Shown: positions 24,798 to 33,843, counted from the stretch's first letter. The stretch: DNA of 64,000 nt from Oceanimonas sp052119705 (GCF_052119705.1 NZ_JBGQOP010000005.1:98008-162007), one strand, 5' to 3'. Notes: generated by a model not told the origin, from the sequence alone. A program made the numbers and translations.

Positions 24798-25895
24798 CTA
24801 AGATGGCCCAGTGGCAGCGGCTTGTCCCGGCACCAGTTGCAAGGCGAGCTCTCTGGCCAGCCGACGCAGCTCGGCGGCGTCGCTCAGTCCGTCAATAAAG
24901 CGTGCGGGGATGCCGGAAAGCCCGACGTGTGCGCCGAGCAGCGCGCCGGTGAGCATGGCTCTGGCCTGGTTTTGGCCGCCACCGTTGATGGCGTGCAGTA
25001 CACCAGACTCGAAGTCATCGCTAAAACGCGCCGCCAGATAATAGACGGCAGGCAGCAGGTGATAGGCGGCACAAGGCATGCCGTACACCAGCGATACCTT
25101 CCAGGCCGGCTCGATGCGCACGCCGGCATCGGCCACCGCCTGCGCCATATAGGATGGGGTGAGCAGGGCGTCGGGTGAGGCGAAACGACCGGCTCGAGAG
25201 GGCTCGGCTCCTGCCGCCGGTGGTTGCAACTGATGCCGAGTAACCGCATGAAAGGGCAGTTCGCCGCGTTCAACCAGCTGCATCAAGCGGCCCGAAAGTT
25301 GCTCATCCAGCGGCTGGCCCTGCACCAGTTGCCCCAACACGGCGGCAAAGGCCACCGTCATGGCGACTATGCTGTCGTCGTTCTGGGTTAGTACCGTATT
25401 GGCGGCCACTGTCTCTGCCAATCGGGTGGGCTGGGTGGCGTAGCGTACCGCCAACGCCAGGATGCGCTCTATGGCTTCTGTGGTATCGGCATGGCCGCCG
25501 CACTCGTTCCAGGGCCGCTGCTGCGCCACTCTTTTATGCCAGGCGTCGCGTATCGACTGGCTGGTGTAACCACCGGGGCCGGCGTTGGGCGTGCCGTCCA
25601 GCAGCGGTAGCAGCGCTTCGTCCATTCGGCGGCAGAAGTCGATGTGGTTGTAGCCCTGGCATTCAACCAGTGAGTTCAGGGTCAGTTTGAGAATAAAGCC
25701 GGGCTGGGAGGAGTCTCCGGCCTGCAGCCCCTGGTGATAGCGACCGGCCCGTGGTGTGGTGTAGTCGCTAATCCAGGGGCCGTGATCCCGGTGCAGGGCA
25801 TCTAGGTCGTAATACCAGTGCGGGCCCACGCCCAGCGCCTCACCGATAAAGGCGCCCATCAGCGAGCCGGCGGCTCTGTCTTGTAGTGGTGTCAT
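24798..25895 (-). CDS. ADP-ribosylglycohydrolase-like protein (J1-crystallin/SelJ-like branch), copy 2
   Basis: A 365-residue paralogue of the 15.4-16.5 kb gene, with the same blocks: GAFIGEALGVGPHWYYDL at the N-terminus (Glu replaces the Asp of copy 1) and NGGGQNQARAMLTGALLGAH near the C-terminus, again lacking the metal-binding Asp residues of DraG. Start at 25895 is favoured by AAGGA 8 nt upstream; an ATG two codons earlier is also in frame. Its G+C is much higher than that of copy 1, so it was probably acquired separately rather than by local duplication. It diverges from the pyrophosphatase gene. Confidence 0.8.
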   Translation of the reverse strand: MTPLQDRAAGSLMGAFIGEALGVGPHWYYDLDALHRDHGPWISDYTTPRAGRYHQGLQAGDSSQPGFILKLTLNSLVECQGYNHIDFCRRMDEALLPLLDGTPNAGPGGYTSQSIRDAWHKRVAQQRPWNECGGHADTTEAIERILALAVRYATQPTRLAETVAANTVLTQNDDSIVAMTVAFAAVLGQLVQGQPLDEQLSGRLMQLVERGELPFHAVTRHQLQPPAAGAEPSRAGRFASPDALLTPSYMAQAVADAGVRIEPAWKVSLVYGMPCAAYHLLPAVYYLAARFSDDFESGVLHAINGGGQNQARAMLTGALLGAHVGLSGIPARFIDGLSDAAELRRLARELALQLVPGQAAATGPS

Positions 25896-26064
25896 GGCCA
25901 TGTCCTTATTTGTGGGTATGGGTTCACTATATGACGTGAGCGATAAAAGTGTCGCGCGCCACCCGGATTTCTTTTGCTCGTTATCGCGTGCTTGGCGTTT
26001 GTCATTCGGCCGTCATTGTTCATTCGCATACTGGTTCACTCATCATTCAAGGAAGTGGAACATC

Positions 26065-26772
26065 ATGCAAAAAATTCTCACACTGACCGCAGCCAGCTGC
26101 CTGGCGGTATTGGCTAACACGGCCAGTGCCGATGCATTGGGCGGCCTGGCCTTCTCGGACACGACGCCTCATACCGTCGCCATGACACCCAAGGACAATT
26201 TCACGGTCGTGGGTACGAAAAACCTGATGGAGATGAAGGCCCTCAACCAGGATGGCACAGTGCGGGCGATTGTCGAAATACCGACCGGAACCTCAGCCAA
26301 GTGGGAAGTCAGCAAAGAAGACCCGAAAGCGGTCTACTGGGAATACAAGCAGGGCCAGCCGCGAGTCGTCAATTATCTTGGCTATCCGGGTAACTACGGT
26401 GCCATTCCGGGTACCGCCTTGCCGAAAGAACTGGGCGGCGACGGTGATCCGCTCGATGTGATTGTGTTGGGGCAGGCGGTGCCACGGGGTGAGGTGGTTG
26501 ATGTACGGGTGATCGGCGTGTTGAAGATGCTGGATGATGGCGAGCAGGATGACAAACTGATTGCCGTGCTGACCAAAGACTCCCCGTTTGCGCATGTCGA
26601 CAGCATGGCGCAGCTGGATGCAGAATTCCCCGCGGTCAGCCAGATTATTGACCTGTGGTTTGCGCATTACAAAGGGCCAGATGGCGGCATGGAAGGCTTG
26701 GGTTTTGAAGACGCCGAATCGGCGCGTACTGTACTGGAAGCGGCGGCGGCAAATTTTGAAGCCTTGCGCTGA
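26065..26772 (+). CDS. ppa: Exported family I inorganic pyrophosphatase
   Basis: A 235-residue protein with signal peptide MQKILTLTAASCLAVLANTA (then SADA) followed by a soluble family I pyrophosphatase. Substrate and metal residues are seen in IVEIPTGTSAKWEV, NYLGYPGNYGAIPGT, and GDGDPLDVIVLG with the three Asp residues; the C-terminal helix has LWFAHYKG. It hydrolyses PPi to phosphate, here probably in the periplasm. The ATG at 26065 has AAGGAAG upstream; a longer frame from 25894 overlaps the divergent gene. An exported copy is unusual; the cytoplasmic enzyme would be elsewhere in the genome. Confidence 0.88.
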   Translation: MQKILTLTAASCLAVLANTASADALGGLAFSDTTPHTVAMTPKDNFTVVGTKNLMEMKALNQDGTVRAIVEIPTGTSAKWEVSKEDPKAVYWEYKQGQPRVVNYLGYPGNYGAIPGTALPKELGGDGDPLDVIVLGQAVPRGEVVDVRVIGVLKMLDDGEQDDKLIAVLTKDSPFAHVDSMAQLDAEFPAVSQIIDLWFAHYKGPDGGMEGLGFEDAESARTVLEAAAANFEALR

Positions 26773-26931
26773 TGCCTATGTGACTTTTATATCTTTGATA
26801 TTTTATTTTGCATAGATCGTATATGTAACTGAGATCCCTTTGGCCGAGTTAACTCCGGCCTGGTTACAGCCTAATCCTGCACTTGATGCAGACAGGCCCG
26901 CAATACGCCGGGCCTGCCAATTACGTCTAAC

Positions 26932-29280
26932 TTACTTTTTCTTCTGCAAGGCGGCGGCCAGGGCTGCGCCCATGGCACCTTGCGGGGCGCTTTGTTCCTT
27001 GAGGGCAGGGCGAGGGGTGTTCTGGCTCTTGCCGCCGTTACCGGCAGTACTGCGATTCGCCGCTGGCTTGCGTTCTTCCCGTCGCTGACCGGCCTGATTA
27101 GCGCTGCCATGATCGGCGGCGTTCTGTTCCAGTCTCATGGTGAGCGCGATGCGCTTGCGCTGCAAATCCACTTCCATCACCTTGACCTTGACGATATCGC
27201 CGGCTTTCACCACTTCGCGCGGATCCTTGATGAAACGATCGGTCAGCGCCGAGATATGTACCAGACCGTCCTGATGCACGCCAATATCCACGAAGGCACC
27301 GAAGTTGGTGACGTTGGTCACCACGCCTTCCAGCACCATATCCGGGATCAGATCCGAGGGCTTTTCTACCCCTTCCATAAAGCGGGCGGCCTTGAATTCG
27401 GGGCGCGGATCCCGGCCCGGTTTTTCCAGCTCTTTCAGAATGTCCTGCACCGTGGGCAGACCGAAGTGCTGGTCGGTGTAGTCTTTCGGGTTCAGGGTGT
27501 TCAGCAGGCTGGCGTTGCCGATCAGGCTGTGTACCGGCTGTTGCAGCCCCTCCAGAATGCGCTTTACTACCGGATAGGCTTCCGGGTGCACCGACGAGGC
27601 ATCGAGCGGGTTCTTGCCGTCGCGAATACGCAGAAAGCCGGCGCACTGTTCAAACGCCTTGGGGCCTAGGCGCGGCACCTTGAGCAGTTGCTTGCGATCG
27701 GTAAATACCCCCAGTTCGTCACGATAGGCGACGATATTCTGCGCCAGAGTCGGCGTGAGACCCGAGACTCGAGTCAGCAGCGGCGCCGAGGCCATGTTGA
27801 CGTCCACGCCCACGGCGTTCACGCAGTCTTCCACTACCGCATCCAGGTTACGGGCCAGCTGGGTTTGTGATACATCGTGCTGATATTGACCCACGCCAAT
27901 GCTTTTTGGGTCTATTTTTACCAATTCGGCCAGCGGATCCTGCAGGCGACGGGCGATGGACACGGCGCCACGCAGCGATACATCCAGATCCGGAAATTCG
28001 TTGGCCGCCAGCTCGGAGGCGGAATAAACCGAGGCACCGGCTTCGCTGACCACCACTTTTTGCAGCTTCAGCTCCGGACTTTGCTTGATCAGTTGCTCTA
28101 CCAGACGTTCGGTTTCACGCGAGGCGGTGCCGTTGCCGATGCTCACTAAACTGACGTTATGGCGGCGGCACAAGTCATCCAGGGTACGTAGGCTCTGTTC
28201 GACCTTCTTGAAGGGTTCAAACGGGTAAACCGTATCTTGCGCCAGCAGCTTGCCGGTGCCATCGACCACCACTACCTTGACCCCGGTGCGAATGCCCGGA
28301 TCCAGGCCCATGGTAACGCGGGCGCCTGCGGGAGCGGCCATCAGCAGATCTTGCATATTCAGGGCGAAGACCTTGATGGCTTCTACTTCGGCCTGCTCCC
28401 GAGCCTGGCCCAGCAGCTCGGTTTCCATCTGCAGCGACAATTTCACCCGCCAGGTCCAGCTGATCACACTGGCCAGCCAGGAATCGGCGGCACGGCCTTG
28501 CGCTTTCCAGCCGACAAAGCGGGCGATAATGGCTTCGCAGGGATGGGCGTTGGTTTCAGTTTCCACGGCGAGCGACAAGCTCAACACCCCTTCGTTACGC
28601 CCACGGAGCATGGCCAGCAGCCGGTGGGAGGGGACGCGGCTTATCGGCTCCTGATGTTCGAAATAGTCTTTGAATTTGGCACCGCTTTGTTCCTGGCCTG
28701 CCACTACCCGCGCCTGTAATTGACCCTGCTGCTGCAGGTATTGGCGCACCGCCTCCAGCAGATCGGCCTGCTCGGCGAAGCGCTCCATCAAAATGTATTT
28801 GGCGCCATCCAGCGCGGCTTTTTCATCGGCTATTCCGGCCTCGGCGTTAATGAAGCGGGCCGCCGTTTGCTGGGGATCCTGGTCAGGATTGTCAAACAGG
28901 GTGTCGGCCAGCGGTTGCAAGCCGGCCTCAATGGCAATCTGCCCCTTGGTACGGCGCTTGGGTTTGTAGGGCAGATAGAGATCTTCCAGTCGGGTTTTGG
29001 TGTCGGCCGCCAGCAGCTCTTTCTGCAGCGCGTCGGTCAGTTTGCCCTGTTCGGTAATGGAGTTGAGGATCACGCCGCGTCTGTCTTCCAGCTCCCGCAA
29101 ATATCCCAGTCGGCTGTCGAGGTTACGCAATTGGGTATCATCAAGACCGCCGGTGGCCTCTTTTCGATAACGAGAAATAAAAGGCACGGTGGCGCCTTCA
29201 TCCAACAGCTTAACGGCGGCATCCACTTGAGATTTAGCGACACTCAGCTCAGTGGCCAAGGCTTGATTGATATTGGACAT
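26932..29280 (-). CDS. tex: Tex-family RNA-binding transcription accessory protein
   Basis: A 782-residue Tex protein. Domains in order: N-terminal helical region with VPFISRYRKEATGGLDD (residues about 32-48), a YqgF-like RNase H fold with MGLDPGIRTGVKVVVVD, helix-hairpin-helix region (VNMASAPLLTRVSGL, LLKVPRLGPKAFEQ), and a C-terminal S1 RNA-binding domain (GVVTNVTNFGAFVDIGVHQD). It binds nucleic acid and influences transcription and stress survival. A 40-residue Ala/Gln/Gly/Lys-rich tail follows S1. The ATG at 29280 was chosen for its GGAG. It lies beside greB in the same direction, as in many gammaproteobacteria. Confidence 0.95.
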   Translation of the reverse strand: MSNINQALATELSVAKSQVDAAVKLLDEGATVPFISRYRKEATGGLDDTQLRNLDSRLGYLRELEDRRGVILNSITEQGKLTDALQKELLAADTKTRLEDLYLPYKPKRRTKGQIAIEAGLQPLADTLFDNPDQDPQQTAARFINAEAGIADEKAALDGAKYILMERFAEQADLLEAVRQYLQQQGQLQARVVAGQEQSGAKFKDYFEHQEPISRVPSHRLLAMLRGRNEGVLSLSLAVETETNAHPCEAIIARFVGWKAQGRAADSWLASVISWTWRVKLSLQMETELLGQAREQAEVEAIKVFALNMQDLLMAAPAGARVTMGLDPGIRTGVKVVVVDGTGKLLAQDTVYPFEPFKKVEQSLRTLDDLCRRHNVSLVSIGNGTASRETERLVEQLIKQSPELKLQKVVVSEAGASVYSASELAANEFPDLDVSLRGAVSIARRLQDPLAELVKIDPKSIGVGQYQHDVSQTQLARNLDAVVEDCVNAVGVDVNMASAPLLTRVSGLTPTLAQNIVAYRDELGVFTDRKQLLKVPRLGPKAFEQCAGFLRIRDGKNPLDASSVHPEAYPVVKRILEGLQQPVHSLIGNASLLNTLNPKDYTDQHFGLPTVQDILKELEKPGRDPRPEFKAARFMEGVEKPSDLIPDMVLEGVVTNVTNFGAFVDIGVHQDGLVHISALTDRFIKDPREVVKAGDIVKVKVMEVDLQRKRIALTMRLEQNAADHGSANQAGQRREERKPAANRSTAGNGGKSQNTPRPALKEQSAPQGAMGAALAAALQKKK

Positions 29281-29587
29281 CTTTACTACTCCAAGTCGCC
29301 GGCGAGATGCCCACGACCAATAATGAAAGGCGATGTGCTTAAAGCCAGTCCCAGTGCAGATGAATAGTGCGGGGCTGGCTGAATGAAAACTCGTTCGGCT
29401 CAAGATTTGAGAAATAGCCCTTAGGCGATGAGTGAGCCGAGAGCCCTATTATGAAGCAGATGGGGGCTGCAAAGAAGAGAAGGGTAAATAGCCGCGACAA
29501 GTAGCGCTGCAGAAATGATGAATACTTAATTATTAATGTTGAATGAAAGGAAAATAGTTATTAGCCAGACACTCTTCAAACCCCAAA

Positions 29588-29692
29588 ACCGTGCCGAACA
29601 AGTTGGCACACTACAACAGACGAGCATACTAAAGGGTGAGCATTAATAACGACACCGTTTTCCTGATGTTCATCAGGAAGACGGCAAAAATA
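29588..29692. repeat. Copies of two dispersed intergenic repeats upstream of tex
   Basis: GTGCCGAACAAGTTGGCAC (from 29590) belongs to the TTGGC family of 3.8 and 50.05 kb. Positions 29662-29692 match 3952-3982 at 28 of 31 bases. The rest of 29281-29782 shows nothing else that I can name. Confidence 0.65.
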
Positions 29693-29755
29693 CAATACAC
29701 GCCATATCTTATAGTTTGGCGCTTTAGCTGCCGATGCTGCGTTAGCAAGAATGCT

Positions 29756-29790
29756 CTTAACTGACGGCTTAGGGCTGACCGCTTACGGCT
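29756..29790 (-). repeat. AGCCGTC-type heptamer array at the greB stop
   Basis: On the greB strand the units are AGCCGTA, AGCGGTC, AGCCCTA, AGCCGTC and AGTTAAG, five in a row with 7-bp period. The last codon (Pro) and TAA of greB lie in the first units. Confidence 0.7.
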
Positions 29791-30271
29791 TTGTTTCGAA
29801 GGGCTGGTACTGGATCTTGTTGATATACCACTCTTTGATGCCGGACGGAGTTTGTACCTGCACTTCGTCGTCTACCTGCTTGCCGATCAGGGCGCGGGCC
29901 ATGGGCGAGTTGATGGTGATGTAATTATTCCTGGGATCCATTTCATCACTGCCCACGATGCGATAACGCACTATGTCGCCGTCATCGTTTTCCAGCTCCA
30001 CCCAGGCACCGAAGAATACCTTGCCATCCTGGCGCGGATCGTAATCGACGATTTTCAGATCTTCCAGCCGCTTCATCAAAAAGCGTACCCGGCGGTCTAT
30101 TTCCCGCAGCCGCTTCTTGCCGTAGATATATTCAGCGTTCTCACTACGATCGCCGAGGGCGGCGGCTTCCGACACCGACTGGGTGACGGCGGGGCGCTCT
30201 ACCTTCCACAGCTGTTTGAGTTCTTCGTCCAGCTTGTGCCAGCCGGCACGGGTGATCAGGTTGGTTTTCAT
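29783..30271 (-). CDS. greB: Transcription elongation factor GreB
   Basis: A 162-residue Gre factor that stimulates RNA cleavage by backtracked RNA polymerase. The N-terminal coiled coil carries the acidic tip in EAAALGDRSENAEYIYGKKR (Asp and Glu that reach the active site) and the C-terminal FKBP-like domain has YRIVGSDEMDPRNNYITINS and MARALIGKQVDDEV. GreB rather than GreA is indicated by YIYGKKRLREIDRRVRFLMK. It is followed by tex in the same direction. Confidence 0.93.
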   Translation of the reverse strand: MKTNLITRAGWHKLDEELKQLWKVERPAVTQSVSEAAALGDRSENAEYIYGKKRLREIDRRVRFLMKRLEDLKIVDYDPRQDGKVFFGAWVELENDDGDIVRYRIVGSDEMDPRNNYITINSPMARALIGKQVDDEVQVQTPSGIKEWYINKIQYQPFETKP

Positions 30272-30330
30272 ACGGATATGCTCAATGGCTCGGCAAGTGT
30301 CGGCTATTGTGTCCCAGCGTCACATAAGAA

Positions 30331-30358
30331 GAAAGCCCCTGGCGGGGCCGAGGGCTTT
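30331..30358 (-). terminator. Possible terminator of the catalase-like gene
   Basis: On the minus strand AAAGCCC pairs with GGGCTTT, with further G/C pairing inside and TTCTT after it, about 45 bp beyond the stop. Confidence 0.5.
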
Positions 30359-30403
30359 GATTATGGTTATGCGGATGAGGTTTCTAGCGCGCTTTTCAGC
30401 TTT

Positions 30404-31411
30404 TTAATTTTGCTGTGCTGCTTCCTGGCTGCGTTTACCAAAGGAGATCGCATAGGCGGGAGAGCGGGCCTGCAGTATGGGATCGTCCGAGGGCTTAACG
30501 CCGTTCGACAGCCGCAACGGGTCGAAGTTGATTGATCGGCAGTCGGCATCGGCCTCGGTGTCCACGGTTTGCAGTCGCAGGGTGCCGGCACTTATTACCT
30601 GATGGGGTCCGGTCCAGGGCTGGCTGGGGTCGGTCAGTTGGTCATCCTCGTTGGCCAGGGTGAGTTCCATCCGCCAGCGAATGTCATCTGAGTCGAGCGT
30701 CGACTGCAATCGTTCCTGCAGATAGTCGGTGCCGAGCGATTCAGCCTGCTCGGTATTCAGATAGGCGGGCTTGTCTTCTATCGGTATAAAGGCCCAGCGT
30801 ACCGGCGTACTCTTGCCGTCGGCAGTTTCCAGAATAAAGGTATTGATGCTGTTGTAGCTCAGCCGGTGATAACCGGCAGGGATACGGGACTGGCCCGCCA
30901 GAGCCTGTTTGAGTCGCTGGGTTTCGGGAAAGGCCTGTTCAAAAGCCTGTATCTTGGCGGGGTCCGGTTTGCCGGTGGCCGGATCCGGGGTGGTGGCCAG
31001 CTGCTTTTGCAGGAAGCCTTCGGGCGTCGCCACATCGAAGAAGGGAATATCGAGCATGGCCATCTGGTGTAGCTGGCCATCGGGCAGGGTAAAGCGCAGC
31101 GCCATGCCGTGGGCATTGGGTTTGTTGTCGGGGGCATGCAGGTTGCCACCTGCCTGGGAAAAACGACCGATAACGGGAATGGCATCGCCCTGGAACAGCA
31201 GACTTCGGCTCAGAGCAGCGGCTTCTGCCGAGGCCTGAAACTCGCCACTGAAGCAAATGCCCTTGGTGTGATTGCGGCGTTCACCCGGGTAGATGCCGAA
31301 CTTGTTTTCCAGTGTCGACACGATTTGATTGGGGGTGGCTTCGGCATTGACGCTGAGTGTGTAGCCGGTACACAGTGCTGCGACAGCCAAACACAGTACG
31401 GGTTTCTTCAT
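30404..31411 (-). CDS. Periplasmic catalase-family peroxidase (SrpA-like)
   Basis: A 335-residue, single-domain heme catalase relative with signal peptide (MKKPVLCLAVAALCTGYTLS, then VNA). Family landmarks are NHTKGICFSGEF with the distal His, FSQAGGNLHAPD and NAHGMALRF, PVRWAFIPIEDKPAY, and the proximal Tyr in ARSPAYAISFGKR. These small catalases act mainly as peroxidases on H2O2 or organic hydroperoxides. They are often next to a cytochrome b561; none is seen here. The gene is in the G+C-rich block. Confidence 0.88.
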   Translation of the reverse strand: MKKPVLCLAVAALCTGYTLSVNAEATPNQIVSTLENKFGIYPGERRNHTKGICFSGEFQASAEAAALSRSLLFQGDAIPVIGRFSQAGGNLHAPDNKPNAHGMALRFTLPDGQLHQMAMLDIPFFDVATPEGFLQKQLATTPDPATGKPDPAKIQAFEQAFPETQRLKQALAGQSRIPAGYHRLSYNSINTFILETADGKSTPVRWAFIPIEDKPAYLNTEQAESLGTDYLQERLQSTLDSDDIRWRMELTLANEDDQLTDPSQPWTGPHQVISAGTLRLQTVDTEADADCRSINFDPLRLSNGVKPSDDPILQARSPAYAISFGKRSQEAAQQN

Positions 31412-31724
31412 GATCTTCCTTTATCTGATAATCAAACGAGACAGAAAAGACCCAGTGTAAGTAAATTAAATTCCAGTTTAATGTTAATTTTTTGTGCGTT
31501 TCTTTCCGTGCTGGCGCCGGTGCAAGCCGGTACAAGTGATTAGGTTGGTTTTTATACGGATATGCTAAAGGGGTTGGTCAGTCTTAGCTGTTGTCACTTA
31601 GTCTTATTTGGGAGGAAAGCACCAAGTAACTCGTCATGTAATATTATAAATCACTATATTTAATAATATTAACGAGTCTAATGTATTGGTGTAATGAAAG
31701 GGGCATTAATCAAGCGTGTAAAGA

Positions 31725-31777
31725 TTAAAGGTGCCAGTGTCATACATGGATTTGCCATGCATGACAGGCACCTTTAA
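31725..31777 (-). terminator. Long hairpin downstream of the lipoprotein gene
   Basis: TTAAAGGTGCC (31725-31735) and GGCACCTTTAA (31767-31777) form an 11-bp perfect stem with internal CATGCATG-like pairing. It lies about 20 bp beyond the lipoprotein stop. No strong T run follows. The rest of 31412-31724 is A+T-rich and shows no gene. Confidence 0.55.
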
Positions 31778-31797
31778 CTGGCATCTGCCTTATATCT

Positions 31798-32226
31798 TTA
31801 TTCGTAGCTGTATTTTTCTTCTACTTTTCTTTTGTTCATGACGTATTCGGTGGTATTCAGTTCACCGGTAGCTAACTTGTCATCGAGTTTAGACATTTCT
31901 TTTCTCTTGTCACTCTGGAGCTTTTGCTTGGTGATGTCGTAGTTGATTTCCATGGCACCCTGGTATCCGCTGATAGGATCCCATAAAACCGAAATTGGCC
32001 ACAGCAGCAAATTAACGATACCCAGACCTGGCTCGCGAGCATAAAAAGAACCACCGCCCGGCAGGATTCCCAGAGCCGCGCCTGTTGACGGGTTCTTCTC
32101 TTCCACCAATACATTGTCATTTTTAAAGGCTTGATACTCCCGCTTTTGCACGGAGTTAAGTCCTGAGGCGCAGCCGGTTGTCAGTGAAGTAACCAGGGCG
32201 AGCATTAATAAAGTTTTTATTTTCAT
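31798..32226 (-). CDS. Lipoprotein with a SHOCT-like C-terminus
   Basis: A 142-residue lipoprotein with lipobox LTTGC (Cys 19). The middle is a Gly/Pro-rich hydrophobic region (GAALGILPGGGSFYAREPGL and NLLLWPISVLWDP) that could insert in a membrane, and the end (KLDDKLATGELNTTEYVMNK) looks like a short SHOCT-type helix-turn-helix module. Function is unknown. The gene has A+T-rich flanks on both sides. Confidence 0.7.
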   Translation of the reverse strand: MKIKTLLMLALVTSLTTGCASGLNSVQKREYQAFKNDNVLVEEKNPSTGAALGILPGGGSFYAREPGLGIVNLLLWPISVLWDPISGYQGAMEINYDITKQKLQSDKRKEMSKLDDKLATGELNTTEYVMNKRKVEEKYSYE

Positions 32227-32518
32227 TCTTTCATCCCTAAAAGTTATTTTTATATCGAGTTTAATCCGAAACTTGAAATAAAATGCTATCGTTGTTCGGT
32301 TAGGCTGTACTAATGTACAAAAAATACGAAAGGTTAAGTATTTTAACGGTCTATTTTTCTTGTTATACGGTACTGCCTGCCAATAAATGGCGCATGGATA
32401 TTATACAAAGGATGGTAAATAGTCCATTCCTTTGGTATGGCTATTAATGAATATTTAATAGCCTATAGTGATATTTATTTTTTATTTTCCATTAATATGG
32501 TCGAGGAAGGCGATTGTT

Positions 32519-33733
32519 TTATTCCCAGGCAGGAAATGGATCGGGTAGTTGCTGCCAGTAATGTTCGCCCTGAGCCATTTCCTGCTCGCTAAGCAGGCAG
32601 GTGTCCAGCTGGCGGCATAATTCGGCCTGATTCAGGCCCTGGCCGATAAACACCAGTTCCTGGCGCTTGTCGCCGTAGGGCTCCTGCCAGCTGGCCAGAA
32701 TATGGGCGCGGCTTTCTTCTTCGTCCGGCCAGTCTGCTGCGGGAATGGCGTGCCAGAACAGGCCGGCTCCGCCGTGATAGGCGATGCCGCCAGCTTGATG
32801 CCATTGGCCGATATAGTCGGGTCGGCTGGCTAGCCAGAAAAAGCCCTTGGAGCGCAGCAGCTTGCCGGCTTGTTCCGGTTGTTGCAGCCAGTTATAGAAA
32901 CGCTGGGGATGAAAAGGCGTGCGCGCCCGATAAACCGTGCTGCTAATGCCATATTCTTCTGTTTCTGCGGTATGTTCACCGCGCAGGGTTTGCATCCAGC
33001 CGGGAGCATTGGCGGCGCGTTCAAAACAAAAACGACCGGTATTTAAGACTTGATGAATATCCACTTGGCCTTGGCTGATGGCAATGATTTCTGCCGCTGG
33101 GTTTAAGCTACTTAAAATCGCCCGCAGCTCACTCAGCTGGCTGGGCGAGACTAAATCGGTTTTGCTGAGCAGCAACACATCACAAAACTCTACCTGATCG
33201 ATCAACAAGTCGGTCACGCTGCGCTCATCGTCCTCGCCTAAGCTTTCGCCTCTGTCGTGCAGGTTATCGGCGGCGTTAAAGTCCGCTAAAAAGTTCACCG
33301 CATCCACCACAGTGACCATGGTATCTAGCCGCGCGATTGCACTGAGGCTCACGCCGTCTTCATCACTAAAAATAAAGGTTTCTGCCACCGGCAAGGGCTC
33401 GGCAATGCCCGTGGACTCAATTAATAGATAATCGAAGCGGCCTTCTTTGGCGAGGCGCGTCACTTCCAGCAATAAATCTTCGCGCAAGGTACAGCAAATG
33501 CAGCCATTGCTCAGCTCGATTAACTGCTCTTCGCCACGATGTAGGCTAACCTCGCGGTTAATGGTGGCCGCATCTATGTTCACTTCGCTCATGTCATTGA
33601 CGATCACCGCCACGCGCAAGCCTTGGCGATTATTCAGCACATGGTTGAGCACTGTGGTTTTACCGGCACCGAGAAAACCCGATAACACGGTAACGGGCAG
33701 GCGAGCGTCATCAGAGGCATGAGGGTTAAACAT
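32519..33733 (-). CDS. COG0523-family GTPase, probable zinc metallochaperone
   Basis: A 404-residue G3E-family GTPase. P-loop GFLGAGKTT (residues 19-27), the metal-binding CICC (78-81), ESTGIAEP, and SKTD for guanine recognition are present; the C-terminal CobW_C domain includes SKGFFWLASRPDY. Such proteins deliver zinc to client enzymes under zinc starvation. A Zur-like box lies in its promoter, shared with the divergent DUF1826 gene, which supports a zinc role. The 3' third (up to about 33.0 kb) is more G+C-rich than the 5' part, hinting at a recombination join inside the gene. Confidence 0.88.
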   Translation of the reverse strand: MFNPHASDDARLPVTVLSGFLGAGKTTVLNHVLNNRQGLRVAVIVNDMSEVNIDAATINREVSLHRGEEQLIELSNGCICCTLREDLLLEVTRLAKEGRFDYLLIESTGIAEPLPVAETFIFSDEDGVSLSAIARLDTMVTVVDAVNFLADFNAADNLHDRGESLGEDDERSVTDLLIDQVEFCDVLLLSKTDLVSPSQLSELRAILSSLNPAAEIIAISQGQVDIHQVLNTGRFCFERAANAPGWMQTLRGEHTAETEEYGISSTVYRARTPFHPQRFYNWLQQPEQAGKLLRSKGFFWLASRPDYIGQWHQAGGIAYHGGAGLFWHAIPAADWPDEEESRAHILASWQEPYGDKRQELVFIGQGLNQAELCRQLDTCLLSEQEMAQGEHYWQQLPDPFPAWE

Positions 33734-33767
33734 GGTTAATTCCGAGGTTAGATAGAAAATATGGCTT

Positions 33768-33782
33768 TGTTATAACATAACA
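33768..33782. promoter_or_regulatory. Zur-like operator
   Basis: TGTTATAACATAACA carries the GTTAT/ATAAC inverted halves of gammaproteobacterial Zur boxes. It lies 35 bp upstream of the COG0523 GTPase start and 62 bp upstream of the DUF1826 gene, so one repressor could control both. Confidence 0.65.
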
Positions 33783-33843
33783 GTTGATGTAAGAATAGTA
33801 GCCACAATCACTGTTTCTTAACTCAGAACTAGGATGTTCACTT

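Noticed and set aside
26980..29367. Long plus-strand open frames opposite tex.
   Set aside because: High G+C gives long antisense frames; tex is a clear full-length family member on the minus strand.
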